A stretch of DNA of 64,000 bases from Epiperipatus broadwayi (Eukaryota; Onychophora; Udeonychophora; Euonychophora; Peripatidae). The notes under the pieces are model-generated. The model ran no database searches. It worked only from the letters and a program-made list of their open reading frames with translations, and was not told where the DNA came from. Both the position numbers and the translations under genes were made by a program. Of the stretch, positions 22,921 through 35,700 are shown in pieces. The DNA lies in contig JAQFVV010006221.1 in the NCBI GenBank assembly GCA_028023455.1, positions 7,729,011 to 7,793,010 of the forward strand. Reading direction: 5' to 3'. Within the stretch, counting starts at the first letter, position 1, and each line of letters starts with the position of its first letter.

Positions 22921-23369
22921 ATATGTTGAAACTGATAACTTCAATATAACATGTTAATGGAATAAAAAAATAAAACCCTATTGAGGCTACTCAATTAATT
23001 TTCATTGGGGCAAAGTTTTACAAATAGTAAATTACAATTTTATCTCAACTATTAGTGATAGGACTAAATGTGGGATGAATGAAGATATTCATGTGGATGT
23101 TAAATAAATATAAACACTCACAAATACTTCAATTGATATATTCATTTATTTGGAAAAAAACTACTAATAAATTTAGTAATTTTGAAAAATAATAATAAAT
23201 AAATCATTTTTGATCAATTATTTTTATTTGAAAAATCAAAAAAACTCTGAAGTATAAATAATTTTTTTGACCTCTAAAATGTAATTAGTTTTTATTTACA
23301 ATGTTTAATTTACAGAATAAAGGAACATGTTGAAAATGAATGTATTATTATTATACATTCTAGAATGAT

Positions 23370-25350
23370 AGAAAAAAAACTTTGGATACCAATCTAGTTG
23401 GTTATTTACCTTTCATTTTCTCTTTAATTTATTCTTTAAACACTGCTTTGACATCATGAAAGAATCCTGGAATGACTAATCAATCAATTGAAGATTTCTT
23501 TGGGGAAATGACAATTTATCATAATTTATAGATTCAAAATGGAATCTAAAACTCTTTCTTACTTTTCATTGACAGGCCTTTTGAGGGCAAACGTTTAATA
23601 GTATTTATCTTTTCAATTTTTTCTTTGCTTTTGAAAAAATGAGAGAGGGGGACAAAAAAAAATCAATTCTAAAGTTTCAAAGTTTTTTGGGATTGTTTAT
23701 TATCATAATACTATCTAATACTGACTCACAATATTAATTGATATAGAATTCCAAACAATCTCTTTTGATTTTTAATAGACAAATTTGTTTGGAATTTTTA
23801 TTATTTTGTCTTCAACGATTGTTAAATTTCTTTTTTCTTATTGGCTTTTTAAAAACTGGGGAGGGAAAGAGGGTGAATTATGTTGTGGTCTTTGAGAAAA
23901 ACAATAATTGTCAACTACATTCAATACGAAGTACAAATCAAATCAATCAATCCAAATCAAAATGAACTGGCTGGTTTAAAGCAATAACAAATTAACCTTA
24001 AAAAAGCTTAAAATAAAAACTTTTATTGATTTGAATTCCCATCACTGAGTTGATACTTGTTTTCTTTTGACTTCATGCAAAAATAAAAGGCATTTTCACT
24101 TTTGTTTTGAACCTAGTAATCTATTGGCAGTGTGCATGGGCAATGCAAAATCACTCTAAACTCCCTTTCTTTTTTCCATTACAAATGAGCTAAGGTCATC
24201 TCTAAATGAATAATGTAAGGATTTTTACTTTTTAAATTAAAATCTAAAAAATAATAATGCGCAATTTAAATGAACACCATCTCCAAGTCTATTGTTGCTA
24301 GATGCTTTTCAAATAAAAACATTTTAAATAAACAATATGATCAATGTAGAGCACTGAATTTATTTTTGAATTAATTTCTAACAAGTTAAAGAAATAAAGG
24401 TATTTTTTATAGTGCACAGCAAGGTGGGAAAATGTTTTCTTTTTTATCTTTTTACTTTTTAAAAAATTCTTTATGAATCTAGATTTTAGGTAAACATTGA
24501 ATTTTTAATTAAGTCATATTAGTATCACTAGGATAAGTCACAAATCCAGACCATAGTTCTCTACTTTTACTCCCTCACTTTTGAAAAGAAAAAAGAAATT
24601 TAAATTTTTCTAAAGATAAAAGAAGAATCAAAATTCCCAGTCAAGCATTCACGGCCTAGTGGTTAGCATAGCTGCCTTCCAAGCAGCTGGCCTGGGTTCG
24701 CTTCTTGGTCAACACATTTGACATGAAAAAAAAAATTCAAATCATTCTTTTTAAAAATTACAAGTAGAAAAGAGGTTGAAATTATCTACATTTTGTAAGT
24801 CAACATTATGTAGGTAGTTTGTTCCCCAATTTTTCTCCCTCTCCTCCATCCCTTCTGCTCTCTTCTCAAAATCCACTAAGAAATTGAAAAGAGAAATAAG
24901 GTTTCCCCCAAAAAATAGACACCTGTCAATGAAAACTAAAATCAAGAGGTTTTAGATTACACATTGAATTTATGAATTAAGTTGTAATGGTATTATTATA
25001 ATAAATTGCCATTTTGCCAAAGAAAGGCATTTTTTCTGTTTCACCAATCTCTTTCCCACTCCTCCACCACTATTTCCCTAAACCCAATAAGAAATTGAAA
25101 AGAGAAATGAAAGTTCACAAAAAAACAACAACCATCCAATGATAATTAATACTAAGAGGTTTTAAATTACACATTGAATTTATAAATTAAGTCATAGTAG
25201 TATTATTATGATAAATCATCATTTTACTACAGAAATCTTCAATTGATCGATTAGTTATTCCAGTATTTTTTCATGATGTCAAAGCAGTGTTTAAAGAATC
25301 AATTAATGAGAACATCAAAATGCAGGTAACCAACTGAATTGATTTCAAAC
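23370..25350. repeat. Large inverted repeat, ~2 kb span, SINE inside
   Basis: The left arm near 23440-23500 (AAACACTGCTTTGACATCAT and onward) matches, inverted, 25230-25300 (ATGATGTCAAAGCAGTGTTT). The match continues inward: the block at ~23530-23640 (CTTTTCATTGACAGG) is answered by inverted blocks at ~24850-24980 and ~25080-25200. Those two right-hand blocks are direct repeats of each other. The interior includes a tRNA-Gly SINE. Open frames 23765-23965 and 24751-24945 lie in arm or loop sequence and have no motif. Confidence 0.7.
24640..24735 (+). mobile_element. tRNA-Gly(TCC)-headed SINE
   Basis: The GTCAAGC leader is followed by a tRNA-Gly-like body: GGCCTAGTGGTTAGCA (A-box side), CTGCCTTCCAAGCAG (5-bp stem and 7-base loop with anticodon TCC) and GGGTTCGCTTCTTGG (box B side). 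The tail is ACACATTTGACATG plus an A run to ~24735. Acceptor mismatches (GCATTCA against TCAACAC) show it is not a working tRNA gene. Confidence 0.85.
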
Positions 25351-26030
25351 TTTGAAATGGTAAAACTTATATAAAGTTAGAGCTTTAGAATTAATAAAAA
25401 GAATAAATTAATTTAGCTTGGTTGTTCATAAACTGGACAGCTGACTAAAATGGAACAAAGAAGAAGAGAGAAGATCTTATCTTTCTTCTCATCAACTAGC
25501 TTTCTAAAGGACAGGTAAAATAATGTGTATTCAAAACCTCTCTTTCATGACTTACCTCTGAAATCTTTGAATGTCTAGACAATTTGAAATCATTAAAAGA
25601 TATGATCAAAGCAGTATCATGGAGGGCCTGAATATTGAAGAATATCAGACCAAAAAATATTTCTCACTATTCAGAAAATAATATAATGCAAATGATAACA
25701 TGGTTCTCATTTTTTTTTTACTATTGTTGCAAAATAATTGCAAGAAAAAAGTTAGTTTAATTGCATTTATTTGGTTTAATAATTAAAAAAATAATAATTT
25801 TAAATTAAAATAAAAACACTTTGTTGATGTATGTAATTTGTCTATGATGTAAGTTTAAAGAATAAATATTTTACATATAAGTTATCTAACTTTACACACT
25901 TTTCATATCTTAATGAAGTATTCCAAAAACTTGAAGTGAGTCAAGCCACTACAAAAAGGTATTTTTAAATCATGTATATATATGATAAACAAGTTATAAA
26001 TTTCGTAACTTGCTCTTAGTTTGCATTTAA
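25351..26030. other. AT-rich stretch, no gene recognised
   Basis: No recognised feature. Confidence 0.45.
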
Positions 26031-26297
26031 TGATCACTAGATGGAGCTTTACCAATAGCTCCTAACAAGCTTTTGTTTACATAAATGCTGAGAGATAGAA
26101 TTCAATATCTCTTTCGTTGTCTCCAACCTTTAGACCATGGTTTCGAGCTAGTTGGCTCACCTCAGTAAAGGGTAGGAAAGACCAGAAACTAGATCTAAAT
26201 ACCAACTCTACAATCAGCATTTATGAAACATGTTTCTATCAGTTTATGTAAACAAAAGCTTGTTAGGAGCTATTGATAAAGCTCCATCTAGTGATCA
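26031..26297. mobile_element. Small foldback MITE with ~54-bp terminal inverted repeats
   Basis: TGATCACTAGATGGAGCTTT at 26031 and its inverse ending at 26297 open near-perfect inverted repeats reaching AACAAGCTTTTGTTTACAT on both sides. Only a few differences are visible (for example ACCAATAG against ATCAATAG). The 160-base centre has ACCTTTAGACCATGGTTTCG and CACCTCAGTAAAGG, reminiscent of the F1 core. Flanks are AT-only, so the target duplication cannot be defined. Confidence 0.85.
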
Positions 26298-27163
26298 TAT
26301 ATATTCTAATAGCACTGAGTTAACTTTCAACAATGACTCACCAGAATCATAGTGCAAAAGTAATTAACTAATATGCCAAAAGTACATTGAATATATAGTT
26401 TATAAAATATGCAAATTATTGCAATGAGAAATGTAAATTACAAAAGTCAGATTTTCCATTTTTTTGACAAAGGGACACAACTTCTTACTATTGATTGAAT
26501 TCAGGTCTCTTGCAATAACTCATGCCTCCTTTAACTTTCTCTTATGATCACCCCTCTCTGTGCAGATGATCTTAATAATAGAAAGGAAAAACATGTCCTG
26601 TAGGAAGCTTGTGCTCCGGGAAAATTGACTTATATTGTTGGTCTTGCTTGCCTTTTTATAAAAATAGGAAGTGCTAGGCAATTCTCATAGCTCTATTAGC
26701 TTGAGACTCCCTGTAATATGCCACTCTACACCCTGAAAATGGGCATGAAATTTTATAAACTATTTGAGGAGTATGTTAGAATAGAGTTCTGTCTTTAGTA
26801 TTATTCAGTAGATTATTGTGGTATTCTAAGTGCTATTTGAGCATTGTCCAAGCAAATTTTCTGAATCTTTCTTGATATGCTAGAAATATATGGGGCAAAA
26901 TATTGTTGGTAGCAGTTTTGTTAATGTTCATATAATGTTTTTTTTACTATTTTCATTAATGTTGACTGTTTGTAACCTATTTCTGCAAGATCTTTGATAT
27001 ATTATTCAATGTTAAGTTTTCTATCAACTTCATATACACACAATTTTTTGTTTTGATATAAAAATTCCTGGAGCTCTGGCACTTTGTGTTCAAATGGCAT
27101 ATTAGATTTAGGGTGAGCAGTCACCCAAAGTTAGCTCAGTACTATTAAGTTAATATATATCTT
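26298..27163. other. Unassigned stretch
   Basis: Somewhat less AT-rich than its neighbours (26480-26720), but no frame or structure I can name. Confidence 0.35.
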
Positions 27164-27320
27164 ATGATCACCATTTCTTATGCTTGCTCATAACTGTTAT
27201 TAAAACAGGCAACTCTTCATACAGTAGTGCCATTCAGTGCAAGACTTCTGGCATCCATTGATTACTCTGGCTTTCACTGAGTGGCATTGCTGTATGGAGA
27301 GTTTTTGCCTGTTTTAAGTT
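27164..27320. repeat. Foldback/MITE family F1, short copy with intact left terminus
   Basis: ATGATCACCATTTCTTATGC at 27164 is the inverse of the right terminus seen at 11482 and 57965. It leads through AAACAGGCAACTCTTCATACA into a short inverted right arm (CATCCATTGATTACTCTGGC to GAGAGTTTTTGCCTGTTTT, ~27252-27316). The core is deleted. Confidence 0.75.
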
Positions 27321-27496
27321 AGTATATATTTGGTTTAAAAATATCTTTTCATAGTGGCTTGACTCAGTTCAAGTTTTTGAAGTATATATGTTATGTGATA
27401 TATGTTAATTATAATAAAGCTATAACTAAATGTGTTTGTATTTATTTTACATATAAGACAGATCATGAAGATAAAGAGTATATATATATTCTTTGA

Positions 27497-28172
27497 TAAA
27501 ACAGGCAAAACTCTCTATATGTATTGCCACTCAGTGCAAGCCAGAGTAATCAATGGATGTCAGAGACTTATGCACAAAATCCCCAGCTAGTTCCTACTCA
27601 TCCAATATCCCCAGACTAGTTTCTGGTTTGTGACCTTCGTCAGTGAGGAGCCTTGGATCTGAGATCATTGTGGTTAGATCTTAGGATCTAATGCAACCCT
27701 TCAACAGCCACCTTTTATCTCTATTTAATTACAAAACTATGAGACTTAAATTGAAAACACTATATTTTCAATCCAAGCTCATCAGCTTATATAGTCATAT
27801 AGGTCTGAACTCAGTTCAGTACCCATACATTTTGGTGTCTTTGGTTCTTTAATAACCATAGCCACTCCTATCCTATTAGGAAGGATTGGTTTTAAGCCAA
27901 TAAACATCACATGATCACTATTTCTTATGCTTGTTCTTAACTATTATTAAAATGGGCAAAACTCACTATACATATTGTCACTCAGTGCAAGCCAGAGAAG
28001 TTGCAATAGATCTAGCTGCAGTGCTCTCAGATTTAAACCTCCTCACTGACAAAGGCCACAAGCCAGAAACTAGTCTGGGAATATTGGATGAGTAAGCAAT
28101 AAATGGGGATTTTATGCACAAGCCTTCTGACATCCATTGAGTACTCTGGCTTGAACTGAGTAGCAATATATT
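27497..28172. repeat. Foldback/MITE family F1, two abutting partial copies
   Basis: 27497-27890 is a left arm plus the long loop (CAACAGCCACCTTTTATC, CTGAACTCAGTTCAG). A second copy then starts with the outer terminus CATCACATGATCACTATTTC at ~27906 and runs to a right arm ending at ~28172. The minus open frame 27978-28166 is the arm read through. Confidence 0.75.
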
Positions 28173-28494
28173 GTAACAAATTTAAAGGTCGATCAAATAT
28201 CCAGTGTAACAAAATTAAAGATGGTTCAAATAACTATTACCATATCTGAGTTGTCTACAATATATATAAGATCATAATATTTAAAATAACGTTGGATTTC
28301 TCAAGATATCCCACTATCAATAATTATAAGCAAATTATTAATAACAAGTATTATAACTCAGGTATATGAAATCACGTGAGGTGAGTACACTAGTAATTCA
28401 ATAAAATATAACTCAGGTATACAGACAGTAGATCTTATCCACTTTCATTTCTTGGTTTGATGTTAAGTGCATGTTTAAACAAATACTAAATGAA

Positions 28495-28590
28495 TATGGT
28501 CTAGCAGGGCACCACTAGATTATCTGAATCTAGACACGGTTATATCTAATAACTTTTCACAAGTACCGGGTTTGAATCCCCTTTTTGGGT
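28495..28590 (+). repeat. tRNA-like fragment (possible SINE head)
   Basis: The A-box-like TGGTCTAGCAGGG (28497-28509) and a clean box B GGTTTGAATCC (28569-28579) are about 60 bases apart. Between them CTAGATT/AATCTAG can pair. A SINE head or tRNA relic is likely; there is no clean cloverleaf. Confidence 0.5.
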
Positions 28591-28599
28591 ACTTTATTT

Positions 28600-31504
28600 C
28601 TAATAAAAATGGGAGATTTTGCTTTTTGAGCCATATCACTATATGCACTAATATTTAGGTAAAAGTAAAACATCTTTAAACCAAAGTGGAGTATATTAGA
28701 CATAAATCATTTCTTAGATCTTAGCACAACAAATGTGTTTCAATATTTTTATAAGTTTACTAGCTCAGATTATATATAACTAATTTAGGATGGCAATTCA
28801 CTCATCCTTGCATGAAATAGATGACGGGATGTGGTTATAATAATACTAAGAAATCACTAAATATTATAAAATCAATATTTATTTATGGCCTTTAAACAGT
28901 TAAACAGCTCATTAATTAAACGTTGATGATGACGATAATGATAATAATAACGATAATGACAATGGTTTCGACTACAGCTCTAGGACTAAGCTTAAACATA
29001 AAACTAATTTTTATAAAGAAATTCATAATTATTGCTTAATTTTAGCATATTTACTTATATCTTAAATAACTAATATTCAACCACTGATGATGATGAATGT
29101 TCACACTTAACAAAGACTACACTTAATGAAATATATATGCCTCGTTTAATAAAACAAACTAATATTTATTACTGCATTTCTAACATATACATAAAATTTC
29201 TAGAGAAACATGAAAATTGATATGAATAATAATAACAATAATAATTGATTATACAATAATCCTCAGATTAATTTCAAGTTCTTCCCCCTTTCCCTTCAAA
29301 TGTATTTTGTATTAAGTTGGATGCCACATTGACCATGATTTTCACTCCATGAGAAAAGTATTTCAAGAAAAAAAATATTATCTGCTCATTAGCACACATA
29401 CTTTATAAATCTAATATGTAAGTAGAATGTTAAAAAAAATGTTAATAGAATTGAAAGAGCAAGTTTTAGAAACAAGTTTTAAATTATTTTCTCCCCCTCT
29501 CTTCTACCTCTGAAATGCTATACTTAACTTGAAACAAAATAATCTAATATTCTAATACTACTTGTTACTTCACATTCACTCGCAATTATACACATATAAA
29601 AATATTATTATGTATGTGTGTGTTTTATCCCATAATAAAATATTATTTAAAACCAAAATAATAATATATTAGTTAAAACTAAAATCATAATACCATAAAA
29701 AAAAATTGTTTTACACATTAATATTTCATAACTGGAAAATTAATAAACAAATAATTTTGATACATTCAAGATAATTTATGAAGCTCAAAGTTATTATTAG
29801 TAAGACATTCTTGTTTTTAATCGATCTGAATAGTCTTTAAAAGTTCTTTAAATAAAATATACCACTTTATTGCTAAAATGTTTATTAAGACTCTGATATC
29901 ATAAAGAAAATAGATATAAAAAGTCATATTACCGATCTTTTGTTTGTGGCGAATTTCCAAGGGTTCAAACTTGTCTTGTATAATGTCTATATTTCTGCAG
30001 CTACCATTTCCGTTTTACGTGGGAACAATCTCTTTCTTGAGGTGTATAACTGTTTGATGATGATGACTCTATTGAGGTTATTTGCTTTAGTGGACAATTT
30101 GGAAATCATTATATTAATTTTTCTTCTCTTCCTGTCAAGCATGATTCTTTTAGTGGATGAAATACAGCAGTTGTTTTCACATTTATAAATTTTCTTGAGT
30201 TTAAAATCAGTTGCTGGAACAATTAATTGGACTTGATGATTAATATTTATCGGTAGATTAATTCATCTTTCATCGAATGCAGGTGAATGCTTTCTTCCTT
30301 CTATTAAAAAAACATCTTATTTCTCTGGTCAGTTGAAAGGTGTAGAATATTATTTTAGACAAAATATCTTTTCTTTCCTATATGATGTGCAGCTTTCCAG
30401 ATGGTCCGGAAAAGATGGGACATACCTATAATTTTTCTAGCCAGCCATTTCTTATATTTTCAACATTCAATTTAATAGTCTAATAATCTGTATCATAATC
30501 ACCATAATAATTCTTCAACTGATTTTTCCAGACACTTTTTATATCCAATTTTTAGCTAACTTAACCAATCAGAGATAGCGTCACTTTCTATTTTTGGACA
30601 AATTCGTTTTAATTAGATCTCCAATTTATTTTTAACTAAATTATTTTTCAACTGAGAAGTTTAATCCTCTTTCCAGACACTTTTGTTTTACAAAAAAAAA
30701 AGACTTAAATCCTTTTTTTTTACACCTAGGTAATATTTCAAATTTTTGAGCTTCCTTCTTTAGATCTTAAGATAAGACAATTTCAAAATTAGAGTTCCCA
30801 CCCAGATTAAGCTCCCAAAGTGACAAACAATCATTTACAAAAACAAAATTGCTACAAAAATAGATATCTGATTCAACAGATTTCCTCTTTTAACATAAAA
30901 TTGTACAAAAAAATAATTTGACAGATTTAACCCTTCCTTTTCTTTCAATATTTAATAAATGTAAATTTCTGTATGTAATGTACACACATACTTCATTATT
31001 TCAAATCATTCATAAACTAACATTGAATAATATAATTGCTAGCTTAGTAATTATAACCCTATTATTTAATTAAATCTGTAACTTTTAAATCCCAATTACA
31101 ATTATAGAAAAGCAAAATAGAAATATAGAATAAGATATTAGAATTGATCAAGCATAGGTTAGTTTTAAAGAAAGTTAAAATGTTGAATATTTGAAATATA
31201 AAACAATTAAATAGTTTACACATACATTGCCTATATGTATGCATTATAACTTTGCTTTTTAACAGACAATTTGAATATTAAATGTGTGTGCTGCTCTTTT
31301 TGAGATTTATTAACACACACAAACAAGTAAAGCATATAATTGTTGACCCACTCTCTTTCTATCTAAAGCTTTTAGAACTGGACCTTGTAGGGTTTGAACT
31401 TGGATGCCTTACAGCTTCATTTATGGTTATATAAAAATGTGATGATGATTTTGTTTTACATTTTCCTACATGCAAATTACTATAAATTTGGCTAGTGACC
31501 AAAT
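28600..31504. other. AT-rich stretch, no gene recognised
   Basis: Includes a GAT/AAT trinucleotide-like run near 28922-28962. The plus open frame 29940-30188 encodes a hydrophobic, motif-free string and I do not call it a gene. The minus frame 31062-31244 is likewise chance-like. Confidence 0.4.
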
Positions 31505-31590
31505 TGTAATGGCACAATATATAGAAAGTTTTGCCTGTTTTAATAACAGTTAGAGAGCAAGCATAAGAAATAGTGATCATGTGATCTTTA
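31505..31590 (+). repeat. Foldback/MITE family F1, right terminus only
   Basis: TTTTGCCTGTTTTAATAACAG leads to the terminus AATAGTGATCATGTGATC (~31569-31586). The rest of the element is missing. Confidence 0.65.
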
Positions 31591-31592
31591 AT

Positions 31593-33205
31593 GGCTTTTT
31601 TCTTTGATAATAGATCTTTGTGAGATAATTAATTTAAAAAATCCATTCAACATTTCTGCCTAAATTCATAGTTGAAACATTTGTACTAGCTATTATTAAA
31701 TATTACATCCTACACATAAGATGAATATTTAGAATATACGAGTTATATGTGAGTTAATGTCTTAAAATTAAACAATTATTATTCTTCAAGTATGCATGAA
31801 TTCATATACTGAAGTATAGATTTGTTTTTCGATTTATATAAAATAAATTTCAAAATATTTTCATGTTTTATTTATTTTCTTTTGAAAAAATAATAAGAAA
31901 ATTCAAGTTAAAAAATAATAGAATTTTGGAAGATAACTTAAATGAAAAATGTAAAGGTTATCCGTATCAGGTATTTAGTTAGTTATTTACTTTTTTGTTT
32001 TTTTTAAACAATTTATCATCATCATTACTATTATTGTTGTTGTTTTAAGTATCCTCATTTTTATTCATCTATCTATTCATTCTGTTTTGCAATTGATAAT
32101 TATCTGTGTATATGCGCTATTCTAATAGATAAATCTGGAAACTGTTATCGAGCATACGTACCTTGTAAACCTGGTAAATAATTGTTTTGCATTGTAACAT
32201 TGAACACTTTGTAATCCTCCATGGGTAAGTCTATCCGATAATTTTTTGTAATCTTTTGACTAATAAAGGTTACTTTTGAGAAAGAAAAAAAAACTTTTAA
32301 CTGCAAGATTATTTGATTCAAGAGTAATTTCCATTCGTTTTATTTGTGTATCTTCAAAGTTAACTTTCATGTAATACTCAGGACGAAAAAGCAGTTGAAG
32401 AGAGAATCTTTATTGGGTTACTCATAAAAAATGCCACTTATAATTTCTATTCCGGACTGCAAAGCTTTGTATTTTTTGTTTTATCAAAGATTGATTTTAT
32501 CACTATAATACAAATACTTAAATGTAATAGGTTAAACAAATCATATAGTGGCAGAATACTTCTTAGGTCATGATTCAGGGTTATGAATAACTTTTAAAAT
32601 GTTTGAGTTCAAATCATTAAAGTCCCGTGAATTAGTTATTCTGCCTTCCAACTGATTTGTCAAGTCACTTGAGCAAAGAAATTGCTGAGCAAAATTTATA
32701 TATTGGATCTTCCACTAAAAATACTTTAGATCTTCTGATCAAAGCAAATAATTGTGTGTTTGTCCAGTTAAAAGTATTCAATTGATCAAATAACTTCATA
32801 TGACTTAGAAGAGTACTGGATACATTGGTAAATTTGAAGCATGATTTCTAATTTCACCTCACTCATAAATGCAAATAGAATATGTTTAAATGTATAAAGA
32901 TATCTATTCCATATTCTAGGATATATTTATTGTTTTTAATGATGTCATTTGATTTTGTGAATTTATTGCATTTAAGTTGATTTTGTACATCTATTTTTAT
33001 CTTAATTGTGAAATGAACTGAGATTAATTTGAGACTTGTTGAATTGTAAAAATGAAATTGCAAAAATAAAATTACATTTTAATGAGTAGAATATGGAATG
33101 GATATCATGTTTTTTAAAAAGGTTATGAATTAAGATAAGAACCAAATCATAAAACAACAAAATTAAAAACTTAATTCAATCATAATTATATATAAATATA
33201 GTAGC
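31593..33205. other. AT-rich stretch, no gene recognised
   Basis: Nothing recognised; the minus frame 32863-33063 has chance-like composition. Confidence 0.45.
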
Positions 33206-33300
33206 TTACCAACTAAGCATTTATCACAAAGCTTGATGAGGAATTGGCATTCCTCAGTGTTTATAACTTACAAGCATAAGAGAATAGGGTCATGTGATCT
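33205..33300. repeat. Short foldback with an F1-like terminus
   Basis: GAGGAATTGGCATTCCTC (33238-33255) is a small palindrome. ACAAGCATAAGAGAATAGGG then leads to TCATGTGATC, close to the F1 right terminus. Membership in F1 is tentative. Confidence 0.45.
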
Positions 33301-33449
33301 ATGACTTGTATTTTGACTATTTATAGTAGCTTACTGTTTTAGTTTTCATGTAAATTTATTATATACATCATCACCATAAAAATAAAAAGTTTTAAAGATG
33401 GTATTCTGCAGTGTAGATTACTATTCACCATTTTTTTTCCTGTTATGAA

Positions 33450-33495
33450 TATTTCTCTCTTTCTCTCTATCTATTTCTCCCCCTCTCTCTCTAAT
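33450..33495 (+). repeat. CT-rich microsatellite
   Basis: TCTCTCTTTCTCTCTATC followed by CTCCCCCTCTCTCTCT. Confidence 0.85.
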
Positions 33496-34104
33496 AATGA
33501 AGGCTTCTGCAAAACTTAACTCCAGGCAAAACTGAATTGAAATAAATGTATTTTTGATACTCTCAGCAAAATGGTATAAACCTAAAAATTGAGAGTTAAC
33601 ATTAAGAGCATGAAACTTAGGATTTGTTCATTAATAATTTTTATTAGTCATTCATTAAACTAGAGATTATCCATTTAATTAATTATATTTCTGTAGTGTA
33701 ATTTTCACTATTCCACTCTCCTGCAGTGTTAAAAGCAGATAGAATCCAGTCCCTCCCTTGCATGAGAGTTGTGCAGTGAAAAATTACAAGACAGAAATAT
33801 TATTCATTAATAGAATTTGTTCAAACTCTCAAAGAAAAAATAACAACATTAGTCAATCTTCTATATCTTCTCAAAAAATTTGCAGAAATAATAGTATATT
33901 TTCTGTTCATTTGTTTTTACTGAATAAAGCTTAATCTAGTAAAAAGACCTGATTATGTACCAGCTTGAATTTTCAGGTATATATATATTTGCTTTCTTTC
34001 ATTCCTCTTTTTAAAATTCATTTTGCCCATACTTTTGGAATTTGAATTAATGCACTTTATTTTCAAAACGTTACTGTTATTTAATAAGTTGCGGCTACTA
34101 TTTA

Positions 34105-34292
34105 GACTAATGCTTTTGTAATTAGAAGGAACTTGAACCCAGACTTTCAAACTCCCATTATTCATCCACCCCATCTTATATAACAGATACACATGACAAC
34201 ATACATGTGAAAAATAAATGATCTCCGATATACATATTTCGTGCTGTCTCGGCACTCATCAGTTGGGCCAGATCATCTCTCACATATATATA
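34105..34292 (-). repeat. SINE-like repeat S2, reverse copy
   Basis: The minus strand repeats the start of this window almost phrase for phrase: GATCATTTATTTTTCACATG, ATATAAGATGGGGTGGAT, then the box-B-like GGTTCAAGTTCC and TTCTAATTA. The minus open frame 33953-34255 overlaps it and is not a gene. Confidence 0.65.
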
Positions 34293-34884
34293 TAATTATA
34301 TTTGTTTTTTAGTTTCGTAATAGTTATACAAATAAAAGTTAATATTATGCAAAATATTCTTATAATACTAATAAAGCAGTACAACAATACATTTTATTGA
34401 ATTTGTTATTGCTATTTTCAAACTCATTTTTAATATTTAATTTGTAGCCAATTAAATCAATTTGATAATATTGTTTTCTAAAAATTTTGTGTCAGTAATC
34501 TCAGCTAAAAGAGGAATAAAAGCTATTTCAGTCTTGGTGGAATGTGAATTCCTTCATGCTCTTCTTTTGAAGAGTAATTTAGAATAATTTAAGTAAATAT
34601 GTTGTTTGAAAACAATAAAAGTATTTTTTTTATCAAATTCTTCATCAAAGCAGCAGTATACAGCACTGGAAGTAATGTTCAATATTAAATCTTCGCCATT
34701 TTAGCTAAAGATGTAAGTTTGTTCATTTCTGGTTCATTATTCAAGTTTTTATGGTTTGTACTGGTGAATCCTACAGTTAAACACTACCCACCTTTATCAT
34801 CTTATATATCTCTGAAAAAAATAATATATAATAAGTGCATGAAATATTATCATAAAAATAGACCATCCCATATTGATGAGATTT

Positions 34885-35700
34885 TTTAATGCCATTCATC
34901 ATCATCAATCATTATCAATCCACTGCAGGATTAAGGTCTCTTCAAGTTCAATCCATCTTCTCCGATCTTTAGCTTCTCTTCTCCACATCACCCCTGCACA
35001 CTTTCTTATTTCATCCATCCATCTGACATGTGATCTTTTTCTGGGTCTTTTACAATCTCTTGGAATCCAGTTTAAAATTTCAGTTGTCCATCTGTTATTA
35101 TCTTTTCTAGCAATATGTCCAGCCCAACTCCACTTCACTCTTTTTTTAATGCCATTATTAACTCTTTTTTACATCTTTTTAAAACAATCAGATATTCAGT
35201 TGTTCCAAAAAATATATTTTGATATTTCATCTCTTTGTACATATTGGAATCTCATTTTAATGTTTTAGTGATACATTATCTGTTGAAGTTTCCATTATTA
35301 GAGCACCTTCTATTTTTTATTGATCATATTCAAATTGTAACTATCTTCAAAGTTTATTAACATTTAAAAATTAATTCTAATTTTAGCTTAGATTTAATAG
35401 ATTATTTCTGAAACTTAGTATATCAACGGTACATTCATTTTTATTAGCTTAACACATACCTACACTTTGATCATTTCCTTTGTTGAAACTATTAAGTACA
35501 TTATAGTCTAGAAATCGATATTTTCTGTTATTCATAACAATATAAATGTGATTTCATTTAAATGCTTCCATGTCTCTTTTCTGTTTTGATTTTGTCCAAA
35601 AAAAGGAAAAACAAATAAAATGCAATCCTATGAATTTCATGAGAGTAAATTCTTTTTCAGCTTTTGTCTTCATATTCTAATTTACTTACAGTGTTTACAT
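34885..35700 (-). pseudogene. RTE-type LINE remnant, reverse transcriptase C-terminus
   Basis: The minus strand 35138-34905 encodes the conserved tail found after the reverse transcriptase in RTE-type LINEs: W-A-G-H-I-A-R at its start, then R-W-T-T-E-I-L-N-W, a Lys/Arg-rich hinge, R-W-M-D-E-I, A-G-V-M-W-R-R-E-A and D-R-R-R-W-I-E-L-E-E, ending near L-Q-W. The segment is open for about 77 codons. Further upstream (35170-35700) the same strand continues as decayed sequence similar to the remnant at 38-40 kb but with stops and indels. The plus open frame 34873-35268 is antisense to it. Confidence 0.8.

Noticed and set aside
24645-24716. Functional tRNA-Gly(TCC) gene
   Set aside because: The acceptor stem is mismatched, and the sequence has the shared SINE leader, tail and A run.
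29940-30188. 82-codon plus-strand open frame as a small membrane protein
   Set aside because: Hydrophobic composition is expected of T-rich DNA; no signal, motif or repeat support.
31360-31430. tRNA-like box B (GGTTTGAACTT) near 31390
   Set aside because: The box is near-palindromic, so orientation is ambiguous, and no A box lies at the right distance.
34873-35268. 131-codon plus-strand open frame
   Set aside because: Antisense to the RTE-type reverse transcriptase tail on the minus strand (35138-34905), which has the recognisable motifs.
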